DNA from: JANQTF01 sp036835375
Lineage (GTDB): Bacteria; Bacteroidota; Bacteroidia; J057
Direction of reading: 5' to 3'
DNA length: 56,853 nt
Assembly: GCA_036835375.1 (NCBI GenBank)
Contig: DAITMB010000016.1
Span: 1-56,853 of the forward strand
Shown here: in pieces, positions 9,246-18,633 of the stretch
Numbering within the stretch: the first letter of the stretch is position 1
Layout of the letters: every line of letters starts with the position of its first letter
Position numbers and translations under genes: made by a program
Notes under the pieces: model-generated
Database searches by the model: none
The model's input: only the letters and a program-made list of their open reading frames with translations
What the model was told of the DNA's origin: nothing

Positions 9246-11834
9246 ATGGCCAAGAAACCCGTAAAAAAGCCTGTTCAAAAGACTCCTCCTCCCACACCGC
9301 CGCTGCGACAAGCTGCTACCAAGCGCCATTCGTTGCCTGCTTGGCAGACGATGTTGATTCAGCACGGAGCGATCATTCTCGCTTTCTATGTGCTGGTGAT
9401 GATCTTCTTCAAGCCGATCGTTTTTGATGGAAAAATCCTTCAGCAGGACGATAGCATCAACTACCTCGGCCTTTCTCAGAACATCGTGGAGTATCGCAAC
9501 GCAACGGGGGAGGAAGCCCTGTGGAATGCGAATATTTTCAGCGGAATGCCTGCCTATCAAGCCGGTGTCCTCTTTGATGGCAACTGGTTTTTCTTTCTGG
9601 AAACATCCCTCATGCGGTTTTTCCTCCCCAGGCCCGCCAATTACATATTTCTGACCTTTGTCGGATTTTTCTTTTTGCTGCTGACTCTGAATCTTGGGCC
9701 ATGGATCAGTGGATTGGGAGCGGTAGCCTATGCCTTGTCCTCCTATTGGTTCATTATTCATATCCCCGGCCACGTTTCCAAAGCGGCGGCCATTGCCTAT
9801 ATGGCGTTTCTGGTCGCGAGTGTGCTCATGACTTATCGAGGCAAATATGTCCTTGGAGGGGCGCTCACGGCTTTTTTCGTGGCCATGGAAGTCACTGCCA
9901 ACCATTATCAGATTTCTTACTATCTACTGATGGCTTTCCTGGTGCTGGGAGCGGTGTATTTCGTCGATGCAATCCGACAAAAGACATTGCCGCGATTTCT
10001 CACGGCCTCGGCAGTGGTGCTCTTTGCCGCATTGATCGGCGTAGGTCCTAATTTAGGCAGGGTATGGACGACGGCAGAATATGCCAATGTGACCATGCGC
10101 GGTGGAAACGAACTGCCAGCAGCTGGTGGAGAGAGTAAAGGCGGACTGGAAAAAGATTACGCCTTTATGTGGAGTTATGGCATTCCAGAGACCTTCACCC
10201 TGCTCATTCCTAACTTCTACGGGGGTGCCTCGGAGCCATTTGACCCAAGGTCTGAAGAATATCGCACAGTCAGCCAGGTTTTTGGTAACCAAGCGCAGCA
10301 AATCACGGCATACTGGGGCGATCAGCCATTCACCAGCGGCCCTGTGTATGTCGGAGCCGTTGTGTGCTTTCTTTTTGTGCTAGGACTGATGCTGGTTCCA
10401 GGCCCCATTAAATGGTGGCTTCTGGGCGTCACGGCATTGTCACTCATGCTCAGCTGGGGAAAAAACTTCTTCCTCACCGACCTATTTTTTGACTACTTCC
10501 CCGCTTACAATAAGTTTCGGGCTCCCACGATGATCCTTGTCTTGGCTGAGTTTGCCATGCCTCTTCTGGGATTCCTCGGTCTGAGAGAATTCTTGAACGC
10601 CGATCTGGCAACACGTGGTCCTGCCCTGCGAAAAGCACTCTATCTCTCTGCGGGAATCACAGCGGGGCTTTCCTTGATCTTGCTCGTTGGTGGAAGTTTG
10701 TTTTTGGATTTCCTGCGAGAAGTGGAGAAAGACCCCAATATCCCCGCCATAGCCGTTGACAGCATTGTTTCTTACCGGGAAAACCTGCTACAAGTCGATG
10801 CCCTTCGAACCTCTGCTTTTATTCTCTTTGCGGCGGGCCTATTGTGGTATTACCTGCGGGACTCTAGCAAACAAATGGTCGTGTTCGGAGGGCTTGCCCT
10901 GCTGATTTTGGTGGACATGGTTCCGGTCAATCGTCGCTATCTGAACATGGACAACACGGTGACCAAAGCCCGCCAAGATGCCATGTTTCAGCCGACAGCC
11001 TCTGACCAGTATATTTTGCAAGACAAAGATCCCAATTTCCGGGTCCTCAATTTGACGGTGAATATGTCTTCAGACAAAATCACTCCTTATCATCACAAAT
11101 CTGTGGGGGGCTACCACGCGGCCAAGCTTCGTCGCTACCAAGACCTCATGGACTCCGTACTCGTCAGCGAAAATAACCGGGTGAGGTCGATGCTTCAAGG
11201 TGAAGGAGTGACTGATTCCATCATTCAAGCTACCATGGCGCGGAATTCAGGTCTCAATATGCTTAACACCCGCTACCTGATCTACAACCCGCAAGCGCCC
11301 AATGCGATCCAGAATCTTTCTGCGCTCGGCAATGCTTGGTTCGTCTCAGACATCCGGCGGGTCAATAGTCCGCAGGAAGAGATTCTTGCATTGAGGAACA
11401 TTAATCCTGCCCAAACGGCGGTGTTGGATGTGACTTATGATGAGGGAAAGTTTGGGGACATGCTGAGCAATTTTACTCCTGCCGATGATCCCTCCGCGAC
11501 CATTGAGCTCACGGGGTATGATCCCAAAAAGCTGACATACGTGAGCAATCGACAAGGCGAAGGCTTGGCCGTATTTTCTGAAATTTATTACAACGACGAC
11601 AAAGGCTGGAACGCCTACCTCAATGGCGAAAAGGTGCCTCATGCGCGGGTGAACTACGTGCTGCGGGCGCTCAAGGTCCCTGCGGGCCGCTCGGAGATCG
11701 AGTTCCGATTTGAGCCTCAAGCCTATCTCTTGGGAAATACGCTGGGGATGATATTTTCCATTCTGCTGCTTGCAGGACTGGCCGGTGCGATCTTTTGGGA
11801 GACGAGAAAGGCCCGAACGATGCAAGGTGGATGA
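9246..11834 (+). CDS. YfhO-family polytopic membrane protein
   Basis: This 862-residue protein has a Lys/Pro-rich cytosolic N terminus (about 35 residues), then roughly a dozen hydrophobic segments up to residue ~580. After those comes a large soluble domain, and a last TM near residues 830-850. The pattern and the early motif (GKILQQDDSINYLGLSQ, then LWNANIFSGMPAYQ) match the YfhO-like membrane proteins common in Bacteroidota. These are thought to be GT-C-type glycosyltransferases acting on lipid-linked sugars at the outer face of the inner membrane; the substrate is unknown. The ATG at 9246 precedes MAKKPVKKP; the frame opens further upstream without a better start. It follows rfbA, which fits surface glycan work, and ends at a strong terminator. 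Confidence 0.8.
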   Translation: MAKKPVKKPVQKTPPPTPPLRQAATKRHSLPAWQTMLIQHGAIILAFYVLVMIFFKPIVFDGKILQQDDSINYLGLSQNIVEYRNATGEEALWNANIFSGMPAYQAGVLFDGNWFFFLETSLMRFFLPRPANYIFLTFVGFFFLLLTLNLGPWISGLGAVAYALSSYWFIIHIPGHVSKAAAIAYMAFLVASVLMTYRGKYVLGGALTAFFVAMEVTANHYQISYYLLMAFLVLGAVYFVDAIRQKTLPRFLTASAVVLFAALIGVGPNLGRVWTTAEYANVTMRGGNELPAAGGESKGGLEKDYAFMWSYGIPETFTLLIPNFYGGASEPFDPRSEEYRTVSQVFGNQAQQITAYWGDQPFTSGPVYVGAVVCFLFVLGLMLVPGPIKWWLLGVTALSLMLSWGKNFFLTDLFFDYFPAYNKFRAPTMILVLAEFAMPLLGFLGLREFLNADLATRGPALRKALYLSAGITAGLSLILLVGGSLFLDFLREVEKDPNIPAIAVDSIVSYRENLLQVDALRTSAFILFAAGLLWYYLRDSSKQMVVFGGLALLILVDMVPVNRRYLNMDNTVTKARQDAMFQPTASDQYILQDKDPNFRVLNLTVNMSSDKITPYHHKSVGGYHAAKLRRYQDLMDSVLVSENNRVRSMLQGEGVTDSIIQATMARNSGLNMLNTRYLIYNPQAPNAIQNLSALGNAWFVSDIRRVNSPQEEILALRNINPAQTAVLDVTYDEGKFGDMLSNFTPADDPSATIELTGYDPKKLTYVSNRQGEGLAVFSEIYYNDDKGWNAYLNGEKVPHARVNYVLRALKVPAGRSEIEFRFEPQAYLLGNTLGMIFSILLLAGLAGAIFWETRKARTMQGG

Positions 11835-11876
11835 TCATCTGCTGGCGCGAATGCTGTCTCCTGCTCGGTACATACA

Positions 11877-11920
11877 CAAAGCCTCGCTCTGCGATTGCAA
11901 GGCGAGGCTTTGATTTTTTT
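11877..11920 (+). terminator. Rho-independent terminator after the YfhO-like gene
   Basis: CAAAGCCTCGC (11877-11887) pairs with GCGAGGCTTTG (11902-11912), an 11-bp perfect stem with a 14-nt loop, followed by a T run on the plus strand. It separates this gene from the convergent DUF4290 gene. Confidence 0.85.
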
Positions 11921-11956
11921 ACAGAGACTAGCAAGTAGCCAGGAGTAGATAAAGGC

Positions 11957-12598
11957 CTATCTTCTCTTACCGCCTCTGGAGCGCGTTTTTTTTCGGTTGC
12001 TACCACCTCCCTTTTTGATGGGTCGCTGAGGTTGCTGATGAGGGTGCGTGGGCACCACTTTGCTCAGGCGAATGGTCGCAGGGTCAATGATTAATTTCCC
12101 TTTGGAGATCCGGGAAATCTGCTCCACCACAACGTCCTCCACACTCACGCCTTTGTCAAGGGCAGGGGTGAGCATCTTCACGGCATTCGCGATGGTATTC
12201 AGGTATGCGTCTCGCGTGGGGCCATGCTCCATTTCGAGGGCATTCTCGATCATCAGCTCAATGTTGATCCCAAATGCTTTGAGGCGAGGCTTTCTTCTAG
12301 GGTAGGGCATTCTCACACCTGATGGATGATGCGCCGGAGTCACATCGGGAACCTCGTAGGGAGCGTCCACATCCAAATCGCCTTCGGCGATGAGAAATAG
12401 GTAGTCCCACAATTTTTGCTTGTATTCGGGATTTTCTTTGATCGCCGGCTTGAGACATACCATGTAGCGAATGATCTCATGGGCGACAGCTGTGCGCACA
12501 TCCTTGTCCTCGAGTGTCTGGAGATACTCGACCATAGACTGGACGTTGCGGCCATATTCCCGCAGGCGAAGGGGTGTTTCGGAGACGTGATACTTCAT
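11957..12598 (-). CDS. DUF4290 domain protein
   Basis: This 213-residue soluble protein begins MKYHVSETPLRLREYGRNVQ, the characteristic start of the DUF4290 family, which is restricted to Bacteroidota and has no known function. The all-helical core runs to about residue 190 (IELMIENALEMEHGPTRDAY and ISRISKGKLIIDPATIRLS). It is followed by a basic Lys/Arg/Gly tail (KKGGGSNRKKTRSRGGKRR) that suggests nucleic-acid binding. The ATG at 12598 gives the family N terminus; another ATG lies 15 bp upstream at 12613. The gene stands alone and convergent to the YfhO-like gene. Confidence 0.8.
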   Translation of the reverse strand: MKYHVSETPLRLREYGRNVQSMVEYLQTLEDKDVRTAVAHEIIRYMVCLKPAIKENPEYKQKLWDYLFLIAEGDLDVDAPYEVPDVTPAHHPSGVRMPYPRRKPRLKAFGINIELMIENALEMEHGPTRDAYLNTIANAVKMLTPALDKGVSVEDVVVEQISRISKGKLIIDPATIRLSKVVPTHPHQQPQRPIKKGGGSNRKKTRSRGGKRR

Positions 12599-12946
12599 AA
12601 GTAGAATATGCATCCGACCGCAAGAGGTGCGAGTTGCTGGTATGCGGTCTGGATCGCTGGGAATGTGGGGCACCGATCGTAACGGAGCTATACTTCCCGG
12701 AATGTGAGGACAAATGACTGAAAAAGGCTTGACAAGCGCAAGTGGCTCTCAAACTTCATTTAAAGAGGGCGCTTACCTAAGGCGCAAGGCTTGAATTCGT
12801 GAGCGAAAGCAGTTTATACGACGTTTGCCAAAAAAGGAAATATTGTAGTGTCATAGAGTTGATCCACGAGATGCACAACTTTGAATCTAAGGGGCCCTGG
12901 TAAAAGACCGTCGATTCAAAATGTGGGACAAATAACGAGGCCTCAC
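12599..12946. other. Intergenic, no gene recognised
   Basis: About 350 bases between the DUF4290 start and the helicase stop, both on the minus strand. Open frames here lack a family-like sequence. No clear terminator or promoter was found. Confidence 0.4.
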
Positions 12947-15202
12947 TCACAAGATCTGAAGCTTTGCAAATTTCAGCAAGAGCACACGCTGTCCTTTTCC
13001 TTCAAAATTCACGGTAGCCTTTTTTCCCGAGGAATCTTCTTCGATCACCAGCACCTCCCCTTTCCCAAATTTACTGTGGAGCACCGTCTGTCCTGCCTTG
13101 ATTTTGGCAGGATCGGATGGTTCAAAGTTTGGCGGCAAGGCTCCAGCAGCCCTTGCTTCTGCGCGAACTGGTGGCCTTCCGCCTCGCGCGGTGGCGCGGT
13201 CTTCGGGTGCTACCACCCCTCGCCGTTCGTTGCCCGAAAGAGTGTTGGCTTCGCGCCGAGCACTTTGCTCCGGCTTTTTCAAATATTGTGCGTCGATCTC
13301 GTCGAGAAACCGGCTTTTTTCATTGAACTGGAGCTGCCCAAATCGATACCGTGAGCGGGCGTAGCTGAGGGTCAGGTGCTTCTCGGCCCGCGTCACCGCC
13401 ACATAGAAGAGCCTTCTTTCTTCTTCCAGGTCTGCGCGGGTCTCCATCGCCATGCTACTCGGAAAAAGGCTTTCTTCCAACCCTACCAGAAAAATGGATT
13501 TGAACTCCAATCCCTTAGAGGAGTGAATGGTCATGAGGGTAACATAATCGTTGTCCTCTGACTTCTGATCCTGATCGGTAAAGAGAGAAATGTCGGCCAA
13601 AAATGACTCCAGCGTATTGTCTTGCGTGTCGGGATCTTCGGTGAATGCCTGGGCGGAATTGAGGAGCTCCTGCACATTTTCCCATCGCGTGAGCCCTTCA
13701 TCCTCTTCGCTTTGGTGCAGGTCTTTGAGCACGCCGGAGTTCTTAGCAATGTAGTTTCCAGCGGAATAGGCATCATTGTTTTTGGAGGTAACCCCAAAAT
13801 CTTGGATCATTTGGACAAAATCTTTGACCTTTTTGGTCACTCCGGAGCCCAGCCCTACCCGATCAATGTTCACCAAAGTCTCCCAAAAAGAAAGGCCCTG
13901 TTTGTCACCAAAGACATTGATCGCTTCAATGGAAGTTTTTCCGATCCCTCGGGCCGGATAATTGATCACCCTGCGACAAGCTTCCTCGTCCATCGGATTG
14001 ACCGCGAGCTTGAAGTAAGCGACGGTGTCTTTGATTTCCTTTCGCTGATAAAATGACAGCCCGCCAAACACTTTATAGTTGATTCCACTGCGGCGCAGCT
14101 CATCTTCCATCGCCCGCGACTGTGCATTGGTGCGATAGAGAATGGCAAAGTCCCGATTGAAAAAACTCATGATCTGGCGCTGTTCGCGAATCATGCTGGC
14201 AACTTTTTTGGCTTCATCCTGCTCACTGATTGCCTCAAGAACCAGGATTTTTTCTCCTAACTCATTGTCAGTGAAGACTTTTTTCTGGATTTGATCGCGG
14301 TTGTGAGCAATGATAGAATTGGCTGCCTGAACGATGTTGTTGGTCGAGCGATAATTTTGCTCCAGCTTGTACACCGCCAGTTCCGGGTAATCTTTCTTGA
14401 GGTTGAGGATATTTTGAATGTTGGCACCACGAAAGGCGTAAATGCTCTGTGCGTCATCGCCCACTACACAAATATTTTGGTGTGCAGCAGCGAGCATTTT
14501 GGTCAATATGTACTGAGCCTGGTTGGTGTCCTGATACTCATCCACCAGCACGTATCGAAAGCGGTGCTGGTATTTATACAAGATATCAGGGTGGTTTCGA
14601 TACAGGACAATGGGCTTGAGCAGCAAATCGTCAAAGTCCATGGCGTTGGCCTTGAAGAGGCGTTGCTCATACGCCTCGTACAAATTGGCGACTTGAAGAT
14701 TAAAGTCGTCGGTGGCAAATTCTCGGTATTCTTGCGGAGAGATCAGTCGATTTTTGGCTGAGCTGATGCCGTGCTGCACCACTTTGGGCTTGTACATTTT
14801 GTCATCCAGATTTCTCTCTTTGAGGATTGTTTTGATCAATCGGTTGGAGTCGTCGGAGTCATAGATGGTGAAGCCTCGGGTGTAGCCAATCCGCTCCGCC
14901 TCCACCCGGAGGATGCGGCTGAAGATGGAGTGAAAAGTCCCCATTACAATGCTTTTGGCTTCGGCGCCGATGAGCCGAAAGACTCGCTCTTTCATTTCAC
15001 GAGCGGCCTTGTTGGTAAAAGTCAGCGCGAGCAATTCTTGTGGATCAGCCAGCCCTTGGCTCAGAATGAATGCCAGGCGATAGGTCAACACGCGGGTTTT
15101 GCCTGAACCTGCCCCAGCAATCACCATCTGCGGGCCCTCGACATTTACCACAGCTGCTTGCTGCGCCGGATTCAGCTCCTGAAGAAAATCAACGTTGTTC
15201 AC
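12947..15202 (-). CDS. pcrA: UvrD/PcrA-type superfamily 1 DNA helicase
   Basis: This is a 3'-5' DNA helicase acting in nucleotide excision repair, replication restart and removal of recombinase filaments. The 751 residues contain the SF1A motifs in order: Q-motif LNPAQQAAV, Walker A GAGSGKT (residues 30-36), Ia LTFTNKAAREM, II VDEYQDTN, III VVGDDAQSIYAFRGA, IV YRS, V MTIHSSKGLEF, and VI VAVTRAEKHL. A C-terminal Tudor-like segment (GQTVLHSKFGKGEV) that PcrA/UvrD use to contact RNA polymerase is also present. Length and order are normal. The start MNNVDFLQELNPAQQ is the usual one. Confidence 0.95.
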   Translation of the reverse strand: MNNVDFLQELNPAQQAAVVNVEGPQMVIAGAGSGKTRVLTYRLAFILSQGLADPQELLALTFTNKAAREMKERVFRLIGAEAKSIVMGTFHSIFSRILRVEAERIGYTRGFTIYDSDDSNRLIKTILKERNLDDKMYKPKVVQHGISSAKNRLISPQEYREFATDDFNLQVANLYEAYEQRLFKANAMDFDDLLLKPIVLYRNHPDILYKYQHRFRYVLVDEYQDTNQAQYILTKMLAAAHQNICVVGDDAQSIYAFRGANIQNILNLKKDYPELAVYKLEQNYRSTNNIVQAANSIIAHNRDQIQKKVFTDNELGEKILVLEAISEQDEAKKVASMIREQRQIMSFFNRDFAILYRTNAQSRAMEDELRRSGINYKVFGGLSFYQRKEIKDTVAYFKLAVNPMDEEACRRVINYPARGIGKTSIEAINVFGDKQGLSFWETLVNIDRVGLGSGVTKKVKDFVQMIQDFGVTSKNNDAYSAGNYIAKNSGVLKDLHQSEEDEGLTRWENVQELLNSAQAFTEDPDTQDNTLESFLADISLFTDQDQKSEDNDYVTLMTIHSSKGLEFKSIFLVGLEESLFPSSMAMETRADLEEERRLFYVAVTRAEKHLTLSYARSRYRFGQLQFNEKSRFLDEIDAQYLKKPEQSARREANTLSGNERRGVVAPEDRATARGGRPPVRAEARAAGALPPNFEPSDPAKIKAGQTVLHSKFGKGEVLVIEEDSSGKKATVNFEGKGQRVLLLKFAKLQIL

Positions 15203-15305
15203 CGGAAAGAGATTGGAATATAATCAACGGAGAAGAGGGCTCATTGTTAACGCGCTGGCGGTCCTGTCGGGGTGGCCGCAGCCGAGGTAGCGTGGCCTAC
15301 TAACT

Positions 15306-15351
15306 CATATTGCGTGGCGCCGGGACATGGCCCATAACGCTACGCAATATG
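15306..15351. repeat. Inverted repeat/hairpin between helicase and adaptor genes
   Basis: CATATTGCGT (15306-15315) pairs with ACGCAATATG (15342-15351). After a G-T step, GCG (15317-15319) pairs with CGC (15338-15340), leaving an 18-nt loop. There is no T run on either side, so it is not a typical terminator. It may be a REP-like element or a regulatory hairpin at the end of the adaptor transcript. Confidence 0.55.
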
Positions 15352-15385
15352 CTAAAAAACCGAGCAACTTCCACGACAAGTTGGC

Positions 15386-16675
15386 TCAAGGTGCATTAAT
15401 ATCGGCTGTTTTCTCAGGTGTTTTCTCGGGTGCTTTCTCCACTGACATCCCATCCTGAAGGACCTGCGAGAGGACCAAATAAGGGCCTATGACCACTTCT
15501 TCCGTACCGTCTAGCCCCGAAATCACCTCCAAGTATTGGTCATCGCTGATTCCTGTTTCAATGGTTATCTCCTTGACTTGTCCGCTTTGCAGTGCATACA
15601 CAACTTCCCTCCCGGACAGGAGAGAGGCGCCGCCATTACCACTCCGCAGGGTGACCGATTGCATGGGCACAGCGACGGCATCCACTACGCGATCAGTATA
15701 GATTTCTACCAATGCCTTCATGCCCGGACGAAAAGGGCTCTTGCTCCGCTCAGTTACCAGATCGGCATAAGAGGCCGGGCTGATCTGGACTTCTACTCTA
15801 AAATTGGTCACTTGATCGGTGGTGGCTACCCCCGTAGTGGAGGCGGAATAGGCGATTTCGGAGACTTCTCCAAAGAATACTTTGCCCGGGAAAGCATCCA
15901 CTTCGATGCGTGCGGAGTCGCCGAGTTTGACATTTACAATGTCGTTTTCGTTGATTTGGACCGAGACTTCCATGCTGGAAAGGTCGGCGATCTTGAGGAT
16001 TTCGGTCCCAGCCATCATGCTTGTTCCCACCACACGCTGGCCGAGTTCTACTTGGAGCATGGTGATGGTGCCGTCCATGGATGCATAGATATTGGTCCGA
16101 TTCAGGTTTTGTCGGGCCTGCTTTCGGGAAGACTCGGAGCTTCTTACCTGAAAGAATGCGGCCTCCATGCTGTACCTGGCTGATTCCCACTGTGATTTGG
16201 ACACCATGTATTTGAGTTGAGCATTTTCGAGCTCTACTTTTGACACGACCCCGTCCTGAAACAGCTGCCGCGTCCTCGCCAGCGACACAGAGTCCTGCAA
16301 AAACGTGGCGTGAGACTGGCTTAATCCCGCCTTTGCTTGCAAATAAGCGGCTTGTGAGCGACTTAGTCCTGCATCTGCTTGCTCCAACTGTGATTGGTAG
16401 TCGTCCGGAAGGATTGTCAGGAGCAGGTCTCCTTTTTTTACTTCCATCCCTTCCCTCACATTGATCTTCACGACCTCACCCGGCACATCGGGTGAAATGG
16501 GCACATCCACCTTGGGGTTGATGGTCCCTGATTCGGTCACCCGTGCAAGAATGGTTCGCTTTGAGACCAGTGCAGTTTCTACTTGAGTAGCCTTCTTTCC
16601 ACATCCGGAACTAAGTAAAAAAAGAAAGCCCAGCAGGACCATCGGCAATACACTCGACAAACATGAATGGCGCAT
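15386..16675 (-). CDS. Efflux periplasmic adaptor lipoprotein (HlyD/MacA-like)
   Basis: This 429-residue membrane-fusion protein links an inner-membrane transporter to a TolC channel. It begins with a lipoprotein signal ending LLSSGC, then a lipoyl/barrel-sandwich half (VPISPDVPGEVVKINVREGMEVKKGDLL). A long helical hairpin follows (about residues 85-180), then the second lipoyl half (SMDGTITMLQVELGQRV) and beta-barrel domains. The ATG at 16675 is chosen over an in-frame TTG seven codons upstream because it places the signal peptide normally. The TolC-like gene lies 217 bp upstream on the same strand. No ABC or RND pump gene follows; the next gene downstream is a helicase. The cargo is therefore unknown. 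Confidence 0.88.
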   Translation of the reverse strand: MRHSCLSSVLPMVLLGFLFLLSSGCGKKATQVETALVSKRTILARVTESGTINPKVDVPISPDVPGEVVKINVREGMEVKKGDLLLTILPDDYQSQLEQADAGLSRSQAAYLQAKAGLSQSHATFLQDSVSLARTRQLFQDGVVSKVELENAQLKYMVSKSQWESARYSMEAAFFQVRSSESSRKQARQNLNRTNIYASMDGTITMLQVELGQRVVGTSMMAGTEILKIADLSSMEVSVQINENDIVNVKLGDSARIEVDAFPGKVFFGEVSEIAYSASTTGVATTDQVTNFRVEVQISPASYADLVTERSKSPFRPGMKALVEIYTDRVVDAVAVPMQSVTLRSGNGGASLLSGREVVYALQSGQVKEITIETGISDDQYLEVISGLDGTEEVVIGPYLVLSQVLQDGMSVEKAPEKTPEKTADINAP

Positions 16676-16892
16676 AGGGGGGATTGCTGAAAACAAATGA
16701 GATGAAAAGGCGGCGAGAACGTTTCATTTTGTCCGCTAAGGACAATTTTCATTCTACTCATGAAAAAATCTTTCTCAAAAAAAGTCCTAGGCAAGTAACA
16801 GGCCACAACATAGCTCCTTTACCAAAAGATCTCTTTTCCAATTTCCATAGCCGGTTTCTGTGGTCAAGATGGCACAAGCGGTTTTCTACACA

Positions 16893-18350
16893 TTAAAAAT
16901 CAAGCGGTTTCCCAAGGTAAAAGTCTAAGATTTTGGCGCGAAAGACATAGGAATATTTGGATTGAACCAGTTCGTTGCGTGCGCGAGCTAAATTATTGCT
17001 GGCTATGAGATATTCGAGTGAATTGACGGCACCGACGTTGAGTTGGCGCTCAGTGTTCTGAAGCGCCAGTTCCAGGGCCTCGATTTGCTTGAGGGTCGCA
17101 GTGTATGACCCATAGGCGCTTCTGGCGGCTACGTAAGCTTGTTGGATGTCTTGCTGTAGGCGCTGGCGCTCTTGCAGGGAGACCAACTCAGCTCGCTTTC
17201 GGGCGATTTCCGCTTGCTGAATGGCTGCATGGTTCTGATGACGGTTGTAGATCGGGATGTTCAAGTTGAAGTTGAAAGACGCGTTCACGTTGTCCCTCAA
17301 CTGGTCCTCAAAGGCATAATCTTTTCTCTCGAAGGTAGAAAAGGTGGAAGCTAATCTGACTTCTTGGTATGGAGATCCTGCGAAGGAGGCAAATACTGAC
17401 GTGGTATCGGGGATGATCAGCTGATTCCCCGTAGAAATGGTCCTTCCCGAGGCCCAGCCAGTGCCCATGCTTCCTGAAGCACTCAGGGTTGGGTAGAGTC
17501 CTGTGCGAGCGATTCCCTCCCCCAACTGTGCACTTCTCACTTGCAAATCTGCACTCTTAATGAAGGGCATATTTTCTTCCGCGAGTTGGTAGATTTCCCG
17601 GGTGTTTTGCTCAAAAATATCGCCTTCAGGCACATCGATTTCCATGGCCACGATCCCAAAAGGCTCGTTAGGATCGAGCTGAAGGAGTTGCATAAGTCCC
17701 AAATAGGTAGTTTCCAACTGATTGCGGGCATTGAGCAGGGCGAGTCGATCGGTGGCTATTTGCGCCTCAATTTGGAGAAGGTCAGCGCGTGGGACCGACC
17801 CTGCCTCGACAAGCCTCGCGCTTCGGTCTCGTTGCTGCACAGTGGAAGCAACCTGTGTTTCAGCACTTTCGACCAATTCGCGGTTGCGCAAAATATCGAG
17901 ATAAGCGAGGGTCACATTGAGCATCAAGTCGTACTCCGCTTGGAGGAGATCTTGACGCGACCCTTGAAGATCAATCTCCGATTGCTCAATAGACTTGGTG
18001 ATGCGGCCAAAATTGTAGAGGGTGACAGCGCTTTGAATCCCGCCGTTGAGACTCTGAATGCCTTGAGAGGTAAATTCATTGGTGAATGGATTGATTGCAT
18101 AGCCAAAGTTGCTACCATAGCCAAACCCTGCATTGACATTTGGCAGTCGGCTGGCCCGGGTCCGATCCACAATGACTTCATTATTTTCTAGGTTCAGCGC
18201 TGCGATGCGCAGAGAAAGGTTGTTTTCCTCTGCGTAGCTAAGGCATCGGCGCAGATCCCATATCGCATCATTATTGTCTTGGCTCTGGGCTGGAACAGCT
18301 ATGACCATCAGACCAAAGCAGAAAAGTAAAATCCGTTGGAGCATTCGCAT
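16893..18350 (-). CDS. TolC-family outer membrane efflux protein
   Basis: This 485-residue outer membrane channel subunit starts with a signal peptide (MRMLQRILLFCFGLMVIAVPAQS) and then WDLRRCLSYAEENNLSLRIAALN, the usual OEP opening. Two OEP repeats of long alternating helices and short beta strands follow (for example LEYLIASNNLARARNELVQSKYSY near the C terminus). TolC trimers form the exit duct of tripartite pumps. The ATG at 18350 is chosen because the upstream extension is basic and non-family. It precedes the adaptor gene in one probable transcription unit. The inner-membrane pump is missing from the locus. Confidence 0.9.
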   Translation of the reverse strand: MRMLQRILLFCFGLMVIAVPAQSQDNNDAIWDLRRCLSYAEENNLSLRIAALNLENNEVIVDRTRASRLPNVNAGFGYGSNFGYAINPFTNEFTSQGIQSLNGGIQSAVTLYNFGRITKSIEQSEIDLQGSRQDLLQAEYDLMLNVTLAYLDILRNRELVESAETQVASTVQQRDRSARLVEAGSVPRADLLQIEAQIATDRLALLNARNQLETTYLGLMQLLQLDPNEPFGIVAMEIDVPEGDIFEQNTREIYQLAEENMPFIKSADLQVRSAQLGEGIARTGLYPTLSASGSMGTGWASGRTISTGNQLIIPDTTSVFASFAGSPYQEVRLASTFSTFERKDYAFEDQLRDNVNASFNFNLNIPIYNRHQNHAAIQQAEIARKRAELVSLQERQRLQQDIQQAYVAARSAYGSYTATLKQIEALELALQNTERQLNVGAVNSLEYLIASNNLARARNELVQSKYSYVFRAKILDFYLGKPLDF

Positions 18351-18633
18351 GACATCATATTGATTTGGGGGCAACTTACGGGAAGATTGCCAGAATGACC
18401 TCTTCCTGAACAAACCTCGCAAAATTAGCGGTATTCTTTTTCGTGCATGGAGCTAAAAAAGATCTGCGGTCTTGAGCGACTCATCCTGTTGATTGACAAC
18501 TTTCTATCACAAAATGACCCCAGCTTCCAGCAGTGATTTGCCCTTTGAACAGAAACCGAGAAAAGACGGACCCAATCCATGAGAGGTTGACAAACGTGGG
18601 AAAGAAAAGCGCCATGTTCCGCTTTGAGTCTGA

